Positions 55,844 through 64,000 of a DNA stretch of 64,000 nucleotides are shown here, one piece after another. Made by a program: the position numbers and the translations under genes. Where the stretch lies: the NCBI GenBank assembly GCA_907164885.2, contig OU015490.1:202936161-203000160 (forward strand). Reading direction: 5' to 3'. This stretch comes from Dolomedes plantarius (lineage: Eukaryota; Arthropoda; Arachnida; Araneae; Dolomedidae). How positions within the stretch are numbered: position 1 is the stretch's first letter; each line of letters begins with the position of its first letter. The notes beneath the pieces were generated by a model. That model ran no database searches. It had not been told where the DNA came from and was given only the letters and a program-made list of their open reading frames with translations.

Positions 55844-56615
55844 CTCTCTATTCTAAAAAAAAGTAACTGGCACTGCCGCTGCCGCTGCCGCTGCCGGCAA
55901 CGCCGCTGTCAAAAGCTTGTCACGCTATCTCCTCCGAAACCGCTGGGGGTATGGGGTTGAGACCGATGCCAATCGATGCAGAACAATGTGGGGAAGAAAG
56001 TAAGACATGTCTCATATTCGTCGGACTTTAAGTTTTTTTTATCTTATGTTTTGTGGGAAAATATTGACTTTTTCATGTTCAGATTACGATAACTCGCCAA
56101 AAAAGGATCGTAGATTTTTTTTTTTTTACAATCTAAGACTACAGACATTTTTCCTTCAAACAAGATCTCATTTGTTTAAAAATAATTTAAAACAGACTTA
56201 TATTTTTATTAAAATTGAAAACCCACTTTTTGGAAAAAATAGTTTCAAGATATATAAATTCGATGCTCTCAGACTTATTATGTTACAAAGAAAATATTTA
56301 TATCAACTGGAAGACGAAAGCTTTCTCATTCATATAAACTTCATTTCAAGTCTCTATCTTAAAATTTCGATTTTTAATTGAATTTTAAAGAAATACTCCA
56401 AAAAAATCTTCTTATTCTCTTCCTTTGCAGAAGGACATGAAAGAAGATCCAATTTTTCACCCATAGGCGGGCTTCATTCATTTTGCCGGGAGGGGGGGGG
56501 AAGCTTTAACTCTAAACAAATGAATGACTCAATCGCTGTAAACAACTATTGAGTCATTCATTCACTTGATTCACCAGAGGAGCGAGCGTAGCGAGTCTAG
56601 GGGCGAAGCCCCTAG
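55844..56615 (+). mobile_element. Nested Helitron, family B, right copy
   Basis: Starts TCTCTCTATTCTAAAAAAAA after A at 55,843 and ends GGGGCGAAGCCCCTAG before T at 56,616. It is the same family as the left copy in opposite orientation, about 95% alike by eye. It differs in the trinucleotide run (GCTGCC-type against pure CGG) and lacks about 30 bp near the 3' GGGCTTCAT region. The open frame at 56,007-56,381 is chance. Confidence 0.9.
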
Positions 56616-56781
56616 TTATCCAAAAAATATTAAAATGCAGTAAAAGATATGTTCCTCAAACTACACTATATTAACTGTAATATATTCTTTAGTATGTCCT
56701 ATTTGATTTAATTTGAATATTTTCTTCTACATTATTTTGTCTTTAAAAATATCCCTTACGATTTTTTTTATAAATAAATAC

Positions 56782-56788
<7 letters not shown>

Positions 56789-56867
<79 letters not shown>
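56789..56867. repeat. (TA)n microsatellite inside a Helitron
   Basis: About 39 TA units. The family A copy at 18,796 has only TATATTT at this place. Confidence 0.95.
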
Positions 56868-56870
<3 letters not shown>

Positions 56871-56915
56871 ACATCAATTGTATACATTGATCGTCGTATT
56901 TATTATAAATATATG

Positions 56916-57319
56916 TGTGATGATTTTTACGGAATCACAATGGAAAACAGGCCGGTGAGCTCTCAGCGTCCCATACCATCTTTGTAGTCGTTCCAAAGAA
57001 AACAGGCAAATGGCGAATCATTAATCCAAACGGTTCATACAATGAGTCATTTTATTTGTAGAACAGTTCTTCTAGACGGAGTTACAGTTTCAATTTATTA
57101 CATTTCTGCTCATCACGAGATTCTCATAATTACAATCAGGCATGGAGGATAAATCAAAAGACGCATCGCGCAGTGGACGGGGAACGGGGACCCCACCCGC
57201 AATTTGGGAGCTCGAAAAACTTACATCTTTTCTGGTTGAGAGCAGGCACACAAAGCTACGGAATTATTGAGAAAAGCGTGGATTTTTCAGGCAGGCTGAA
57301 CTCTAATTGGTCTCAATAT
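56916..57319. other. Unassigned stretch
   Basis: 56,935-57,040 reads like a fragment of retroelement pol (FVVPKKTGKWRIINP in one frame). It is too short to assign further. Confidence 0.35.
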
Positions 57320-58064
57320 GACAATTTTTTATAAATAAGAAAAATATTACTCACCTTCAAATAAATTTATCTCCTTCAAAATAATCACCAAAGGAGTCTA
57401 TACAATTTTTCCGACGTTTCTTTAAGTCATCAAAATACTGTTTATATGCGTTGGAACTAACCGTTCGCAAAATGCGCGTAACATTTGATTTAATATCCGA
57501 GACGTTTTCAAATCTCTGTCCTATCATTGATTTTGCATTTTTTTTATTATAAAGGACCTATTCACCACGAATTTGTTCCTGAAAATCAAACAATTAGTCA
57601 GTATTTTTACAAGGAATTGCTTTTTCTATTAAGACAGTGGATAAGGCGAGTTAGGAAGGAACTGCTTGATTCTGGGCAATGGTTTCTTTTACACGATAAT
57701 GCTAGGCCCCATACAGCAATTTCTGTAAAACAATATCTTTCTAAGCTTTCAGTAAAAGTGATAAATCACCCACCATATTCTCTCGGCTTATCGCCAGCTG
57801 ATTTTTTCCTTTTTCCGAAGCTTAAGATGGCTACAAAAGGTCAGAGATTTGAAACATTTCGGATATTAAATCAAATGTTACGCGTATTTTGCGAACGGTT
57901 AGTTCCAACGCCTATAAACAGTATTTCGATGACTTGAAGAAACGTTAGAAAAATTGTATAGACTCCTTTGGCGATTATTTTGAAGGAAATAAATTAATTT
58001 GAAGGTGAGTAATATTTTTCTTATTTATAAAAAAATTGTCCGGTTACTTTATGGGCGCACCTTG
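57320..58064 (+). mobile_element. mariner element, 5'-truncated, with inverted 3' duplicate
   Basis: The right side is a mariner 3' half ending TTTATGGGCGCACCTTG before TA. The left side, 57,320-57,522, is the reverse complement of 57,839-58,040 with scattered mismatches, so two 3' ends face away from each other around a 316-bp loop. The left end stops just before the terminal 24 bases of the inverted repeat. Confidence 0.85.
57541..57937 (+). pseudogene. mariner transposase, C-terminal half (DD34D)
   Basis: The open frame begins in the middle of the transposase (FYYKGPIHHEFVPEN). It keeps the second catalytic Asp in LLHDNARPHTA and the third in SPADFFLFPKLK, 34 residues apart, as in mariner. 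A frameshift near 57,860 spoils the last part. The first Asp and the DNA-binding domain are missing because of the inverted junction at about 57,523. Confidence 0.88.
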
Positions 58065-58074
58065 TATATATATA

Positions 58075-58265
58075 CAGTGGTACCTCGACTTACGAGTGTC
58101 TCGACTTACGAGTTATTCGAAATACGAGCATTCTCTCGGCAGATTCTTTGCTTCGAGTTACGAGCTAAAATTCGAATTAAGAGCAAACTTCAGATATCGC
58201 ACCGCTAGTTTGCGCAGCGAATGCCACGTTACGTGCTCATCAAATGAGAACACGAGAAGCATATA
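58075..58265 (+). mobile_element. Orphan pogo/Tigger left end
   Basis: CAGTGGTACCTCGACTTACG follows TATATATATA. TCGACTTACGAG repeats and TTCGAAATACGAG and CTTCGAGTTACGAG variants follow within 100 bp. No right end or transposase. Confidence 0.6.
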
Positions 58266-58539
58266 ATATTTACAACCTTTATGTACAATTATTATAGAAT
58301 TGTATACATATTATTCTAAAACTACTATCCAGTCTTAAACCGAGAGATTAACACTCAACAATTACTACCCGGGGCAGCTTGCTCTGCCCAAACTTGAGTC
58401 GCCCGCCGAAACCGAACAGCTTCCAACATCTTTCGCAGACAAATAGCTTCAACTCACTCCCCCACACTGGAAATCCCCATGGGGTCTAGGGGATGGGATG
58501 ACCTTGGTCCTAGGATCGCAAGCTCTCCCCATTCTATGG

Positions 58540-58718
58540 CAGTGACGTAGCGAGCATAATTGGCGCCCGGTGCACGATACCTTTTATGCTCCCCCCTTTC
58601 TGAAAATACATATAGTAATATAATGTATAGAATTAGTGAAAAGGACCATTTGGCGCCCCTGTGTGAGTGGCAACCGGGGCATGATAGAGCCCCTTGCCCA
58701 CCCCTCGCTACGCCACTG
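58540..58718. mobile_element. hAT MITE, copy B (179 bp)
   Basis: Inverted ends CAGTGACGTAGCGAG and CTCGCTACGCCACTG, flanked by TTCTATGG (58,532-58,539) and TTCTATCG (58,719-58,726), a 7-of-8 target duplication. Same length as copy A at 15,936 with many scattered differences. Confidence 0.85.
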
Positions 58719-58881
58719 TTCTATCGATTCTGAGAAAACGTTCTTCGGATTCTCAGAAAGAAGAATCTGGACATTACAGCCACAGTGAGCGATGCAAAAA
58801 TCGCCCAGCTTCCGTGTCTCACTTGTTCGCTTTAGAGTTCACTTAAGAGTGTAGTTGTTAATAAAAGCGAAAGTGAAATGT

Positions 58882-59435
58882 CAAGGGAAGTCACTAGTAA
58901 CTAAAAGGAATATTTCATATGAATATTTCTCCCAAAAATGCCTCAGCTAGTGTGTCTGTCTGAATATTCAAGACTTCTCCCGAAATTTCCTTTCCGTGGC
59001 CTTCCTGAGACAAAAATAAGTAATCCAGTCACATTAATATTTCAGACTACTCTCTGAAATGACCATCTGACAAACCATACGTACTAGCATTTGCACTGAT
59101 ATTAGGAATAATTTCTAAAATTTCTGACGAAATATATGTCATAAAATAAGTTTATCACCCAGTATGAGTCGAGTGAACTTTAAAATCGAGCCCGTAGCCC
59201 TTTCCATTCGGTTTGAAAATGGCAAGGGAAGTCACTAGTAACTAAACAGAATATTTCATATGAATATTTCTCCCAAAAATGTCTCAGCTAATGAGCCTGT
59301 CTGAATATTCAAGACTTCTCCCGAAATTTCCTTTCCATGGCCTTCCCGAGACAAAAATAAGTAATCCAATCACATTAATATTTCAGACTACTCTCTGAAA
59401 AAAACTATCTGTGCTGACAAATCACACATGCAGTG
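58882..59435. repeat. Local direct duplication, period 341 bp
   Basis: 58,882-59,075 and 59,223-59,420 share CAAGGGAAGTCACTAGTAAC, ATTTCATATGAATATTTCTC and TTCAAGACTTCTCCCG in order, with about 7% differences by eye. The 150-bp spacer between them is not duplicated. Confidence 0.9.
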
Positions 59436-61138
59436 CTAATATATACGAGGTCTATTAGTTATCATTAGACGCCTAAAAGAAAAAATTTGTCGCCTCTGTA
59501 CTGATGTGCAAAATATGCAACACTTTGGGTTGGGTCCGCACCATAATGCCCGTAAGGGAAGGCAACCTATGCTCCACCCTTTTGCCAACATGCAGGGAAT
59601 GGTGATTCACTATATTGCACGACCACGTGCATTGATTTATGGATGTCAGTGCTAAATGCCGAAAGTATTTATTCTGAGGGGCCCTAGGAGGGACTCCCAG
59701 GTATTAATAAGGAGTTGCCAAGGAGAAAATGTCTCCGAATGTGCTATGTTGTGGTTATGCCGAATGCCCCGAGGCACCGCCGTAAATATATGAACACAAT
59801 GTCAGGCGGGACGTTTGTCTTACAATTAAACGAATATTGATCAAGCTACTGGATAAATATACGTCAAAGCTTTACCAATAGGGGATGAATAATAGTACGA
59901 GAAGTGGCAGATTATGTTTGGGGATGGAATGTCCGAAAATATCTGCTAATGCATTTTGCCGAATAGAAAGACATTAGATTCATTTCATAAGTGACTTCTT
60001 TCTGGTCTTTTATTACTTTCTTTTGTCTCATGAAATGTTTAATTAATCAAAAGTTGTACAAACATGAATGAATGGCTATGCATGGTAAAATATAATGTTA
60101 TATTATAATATAAATGAAAGTATTACAGATAGTTAACATAAAGAATCCCATCAGAAGTTCATAAAATTTCATATAAATGAGGGTGAATTTACTATATAAT
60201 GAGACATTGTCAGAATGAAAAATATGGTGAATAATTTTAATGTAATAAAATGAAGAGCGTACGTTTCGTAAAAATGCTTAAGAAAGGGAGAGAGATACTT
60301 TACCAATAAATTAAATGAAGGAAAAAGGAAATTTCCTATTACGAAAGACGTTTCTAAATTTTCAAACATGATAAATTGCATAAGTTCGTATGTTTCGCTG
60401 TTCATATGAATTCCTAAACCTAAAAAATAGAGCTTTTTTCTGCTCTGTAAAACTTTCTCTTTAAACCTTTTACTTATAAATTAGGATCGGAATGTTTTAT
60501 CTTTGATACTTCTCTGAAATTGCAATTTCCACTGTATTACATCAAAAGTATCTACATGGAAAAAATAATAACCTTCGTTGTATAGAATTTTTTTTCATTA
60601 TATGGGGAAAAATTTCGCGGATATGTCGTTCCACCCGAGTTTCCGCATAAAAATTTCTTTCATCGAGGAATTTGTTGAGTGGAAGTTTGTTTTATGACTT
60701 CTTACTGTGTATAACAAAATATCCATAATGATTAACTAACAGTGCAACATAATTACCTAACAATGCAACTCAATTATATTGAAGAAAGCAATAATTTTGT
60801 TTAAATGGAGTTCTTTCACTACTAAATGCTGTATTAAAAATCCTTATATAGTTAAATATCGTCCTTGAAATTTGCATTTTAAGATAAATTTTGGATCAAG
60901 AATCTCTGTTTTCTGGCCTTCTTTGCAATTTTATTTGTAAAACTGATGAACGACAGGACACGGTAGTTAAATTGTTAGAATATCCGCCCAAGGTGCCGAA
61001 GGTATCCATAGGCTTCCGTCTATAGCTCATTTTTGATGAGAGAAAAAATATGAGTGAAGGGGAGATAAAAAATGGGGATCATTACTCAATATTTGTACAA
61101 TTATTGATGCATTTTTCTGCAGCTATAAACTTACTGCA
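59436..61138. other. Unassigned stretch
   Basis: 59,450-59,970 has balanced composition without transposon marks. The remainder is AT-rich. No gene is supported. Confidence 0.4.
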
Positions 61139-61141
61139 TTA

Positions 61142-61327
61142 GGGCCTGTTCACATAGGAGTCCGTTGCTTTGCGTTAAGGAAAAGACGACGTTTAGACGA
61201 AAATAAACCAATCATAGGCGTTAAAAATTTCATTGGTAATCGTTTGGAGGCCTATGATTGGTTTATTTTCGTCTCAAAGTCATCTTTTCCTTAACGCAAC
61301 GCAACGGACTCCTATGTGAACAGGCCC
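61142..61327. mobile_element. Harbinger-type MITE (186 bp)
   Basis: GGGCCTGTTCACATAGGAGT pairs with ACTCCTATGTGAACAGGCCC. Complementarity continues for most of the element, so it folds into a long hairpin. The 3-bp duplication TTA flanks it (61,139-61,141 and 61,328-61,330). Its ends match those of the MITE at 37,271. Confidence 0.88.
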
Positions 61328-61547
61328 TTATACTCGGGATTCATACGCCAAATTTCCTTCTCCAATTCCACTCTGCTGTTTCTTGCATCTAACAAATATG
61401 GGTAAACGTATTCTGGAAGACATTTAGGAATTATAAGAAAGGTTTACGAAAGCGTTTGATACATAATATTCTGTATCATATACATAATATTCTGCATATT
61501 TTAATTCCGATAGTGCCATAGAAGAATTAACCTATAATATATATATA

Positions 61548-62953
61548 CACTGCTGGCCACTGTAAATGCAACACCGTGAAGGAAACATGCAAATAACATG
61601 AAATTTACAACATGCATTAGCGGAGGTGAGATATGCAAATGATTAGAATTTCAGCGCAGACGCACATCACGCGCGCCTGTGGCGCCACTTCAAAGCGCTA
61701 TTTAAGGCTTGGAGATTTCGACGATTTCAAGTTCGGCAATTGTGTTTTTCTTGTGGTTTTTTCAAAAAAAACGATCAATTATGCCTCGTCGAAAACAGCG
61801 ATCATCTTTTGATCAAGTATCCGAGTTCGACAGAGGAAGGATAGTGGCCTACCGAGATTGTGTATTATCTTTCCGGGAAATCGGTAGTCGTGTTGGACGA
61901 AACCAAACAACTGTAATACGGATATGTGATCGTTGGATACAGGAGGGTACGACGGACCGGCGTGTTTGATCGCATCCACCTCAGGGCACCACTTCACGTG
62001 ATCACAGGCAAATTGTGCGCATGGCAGTGACGGATCGCTCAGTCACATCACGAACCATAGCACAGCACATGCAGTCTGTAACGCATCATCCAGTGTCTGC
62101 GCGTACCATTCGACGCCGTTTACAGCAGAGTGGTCTGCCCGCAAGACGTCCATTGCTTTGTCTACCCTTGACGCAGAACCACAGACGTCTCCGCCGCCAA
62201 TGGTGCGATGACAGAAGGATGTGGACGGCAGAATGGAATGAAATTGTCTTTACTGGCGAGTCACGCTTCTGTCTGCAACACCACGATGGTCGCATTCGAG
62301 TCTGGAGACACCGTGAAGAGAAGATGCTGAACAGCTGCGTTATGCACCGCCACACTGGTCCTGCACCGGATATTATGGTATGGGCGGTATTGGATATCAC
62401 TCTCGCACACCTCTAGTACGCATTGCCGGTACTTTAAACAGCCAGCGCTACATCTCCGAGGTGTTGGAGCCAGTTGTCCTTCCTTACCTTCAGGGCTTGC
62501 CCACAGCCATATTTCAACAGGATAATGCGCGACCACACGTGGCACGCATTGTCCAACGGTTCTTCGTCAATCGCCAGATTGAATTGCTTCCCTGGCCGCC
62601 TCGCTCTCCGGATCTTTCGCCGATAGAAAACATGTGGTCCATGGTTGCTCTACGATTGACCCAGATTCCATCCCCAGCTGCCACAGCAGATCAACTTTGG
62701 CAACGTGTGGAAGCTGCTTGGTCTGCTGTACCCCAAGAACTCATCCAAAGTCTCTTTGAATCAATGCCGAGGCGTGTGGCAGCGGTGATCTCCAACAATG
62801 GCGGATACTCTGGCTACTGATTTTGGCAGGAACCACACTTCACAGAAGTCTATAAATTTAATCATTTGATACTTGGTCAACATGCTATCTACAAAATAAA
62901 TTTTGTTGTGATATCTCTTGCCTTTCTTGGTGTTGCAATTTGGGTGGCCAGCA

Positions 62954-62956
<3 letters not shown>
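61548..62956 (+). mobile_element. Tc1-like element, copy B (1409 bp)
   Basis: Same family and orientation as copy A, with ends CACTGCTGGCCAC and GTGGCCAGCAGTG between TA sites (61,546-61,547 and 62,957-62,958). Differences from copy A are scattered and few. Confidence 0.93.
61781..62820 (+). pseudogene. Tc1-family transposase pseudogene, copy B
   Basis: Starts MPRRKQRSSFDQVSEFDRG. A TGA replaces an Arg codon at 61,967-61,969. In the catalytic core the first Asp is replaced: the block reads EIVFTGESRFCLQ. A 1-nt loss near 62,380 shifts the frame. The second Asp (QQDNARPHVAR) and Glu (LSPIENMWSM) are kept. The lesions differ from those of copy A, so the two copies were inactivated separately or descend from different broken parents. 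Confidence 0.92.
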
Positions 62957-63340
<384 letters not shown>

Positions 63341-64000
63341 CAGAGGCTGTTGGCACATTTTTTTAGACGATTTTGGTAAGCGGTAATAGAAAATCGTTTG
63401 CTGCAAAAGAAATAATTGCAATTGTAATATGTTTTTTAAAGTCAAAATTATCGTCAGCGGCTTGAAAGTTTTGTTTTTATTCAAAATGGCATTTTTAATA
63501 AAGCAGTGGTTCGAAGGCTACATTTATGCTCTTTCCGAAGAGAAATATGCATACTCCGTTATCCAAAAACGATGTGAGAGTCATGGTTTTGTGATATCTA
63601 AATCGTCGATAGGTAATATCGTCAACAAGAAAGGAAATAAACGTCAAATTCGAGCCTCAAGTGGGACAAAAATTCCAAACAAGTATCCAAGGAAAAAACG
63701 GACATCTTCGACTATTGCAAAGGTACGTTGTTTAATGTTAAAAGAAAATCCCCCTAGTCAAAGGACAGTTGCAAAATTATTAAAATGATCGGTGTCCACT
63801 GTAAACAAAATGATAAACGTTGATTTAAATCTTAAGAAAGCGAAAAAAAGCAATGTGCATCGTCTTCTTCCAAATCATATCGCTGAACGCAGGACACGCT
63901 GCAGAATTCTATATGAGAAACACTTATCCAAAGAAAAATGGAAAACAATTGTCACAATAGATGGATCATGGATGTATTTAAACGATTGCAACAAAAAAAG
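63341..64000 (+). mobile_element. DD41D Tc1/mariner element, copy 2 (cut by window end)
   Basis: Left end CAGAGGCTGTTGGCACATTT after TA, then collinear with 21,198-21,860. The right end lies beyond the window. Confidence 0.92.
63486..64000 (+). pseudogene. DD41D transposase, copy 2 (partial)
   Basis: The ATG at 63,486 gives [19 protein letters not shown]. The frame is intact where copy 1 has its first shift (an A-run near 63,670 has one more A). It reaches a stop (TGA at 63,786-63,788), then continues in frame with SVSTVNKMINVDL. The first catalytic block reads TIDGSWMYLND: the Asp is kept but the following Glu is Gly. The remaining catalytic residues lie outside the window. Confidence 0.88.

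Larger units (their letters stand above)
54584..56915 (+). mobile_element. Helitron family A copy 3, carrying two nested Helitrons
   Basis: Starts TCTATATATATAAAACAG after an A and follows copy 2 (18,796) closely. Two other Helitrons interrupt it at 54,926-55,728 and 55,844-56,615. Host sequence resumes exactly across each insertion. The 3' end is lost after about 56,915, so its hairpin and CTAG are missing, and a (TA)n expansion (56,789-56,867) lies near that end. Confidence 0.85.

Noticed and set aside
56007..56381. 124-codon ORF inside the right nested Helitron
   Set aside because: The left nested copy does not keep it, and its content is AT-driven Phe, Leu, Ile and Lys without a domain.

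Overview
The window looks like intergenic or intronic DNA from an arthropod, most likely an araneomorph (orb-weaver type) spider. It is AT-rich, full of (TA)n microsatellites and packed with DNA transposons. The Tc1-like transposases resemble those abundant in orb-weaver genomes. The organism call is inference from family content. No rRNA, functional tRNA, CRISPR array, operon or other prokaryotic feature was seen. The only host-gene candidate is a possible signal-peptide exon with a splice donor at about 8.2 kb.

Layout. 0.5-3.5 kb: Helitron fragments and a tRNA-like SINE head. 3.6-4.8 kb: a broken Tc1-like element in a (TA)n tract. 6.0-10.3 kb: two TIR elements, a SINE with target duplication, and the candidate exon. 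13.5-17.0 kb: one hAT nested in another, the inner one holding two SINEs and a hAT MITE. 17.3-18.0 kb: an inverted-repeat element. 18.8-24.1 kb: a Helitron, a pogo element lacking its catalytic domain, a DD41D mariner relative and a Tc1 element. 25-27 kb: microsatellites and pogo ends.

27,971-35,461 is a complete LTR retrotransposon on the minus strand with a GGAT target duplication. Its order is gag, protease, integrase, then reverse transcriptase and RNase H. This is the Gmr1-like order within Ty3/gypsy, and its gag has a SCAN-like capsid segment. The two LTRs look almost identical, yet gag-pol carries frameshifts and stops.

36.2-42.8 kb: a 52-bp minisatellite, a Harbinger-type MITE, two Tc1 fragments, a full-length Tc1 element and a 1.24-kb palindrome. 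43-46.6 kb and 51-54.5 kb are mostly unassigned. 46.7-51.0 kb: a mariner-like remnant, an LTR fragment with a possible primer site, a SINE and a 1.4-kb Helitron. 54.6-56.9 kb: a Helitron carrying two further Helitrons in opposite orientation, their 5' ends facing each other across 115 bp. 57.3-58.7 kb: a mariner with an inverted copy of its own 3' end, a pogo end and a second hAT MITE. 58.9-61.3 kb: a local duplication and a second Harbinger MITE. 61.5-64 kb: second copies of the Tc1 element and of the DD41D element, the latter cut by the window edge.

Nearly all coding sequence here belongs to transposons, and every transposase seen is broken. The interest lies in element architecture: swapped pol order, facing nested Helitrons, foldback structures, and (TA)n tracts acting as insertion sites and seams between elements.
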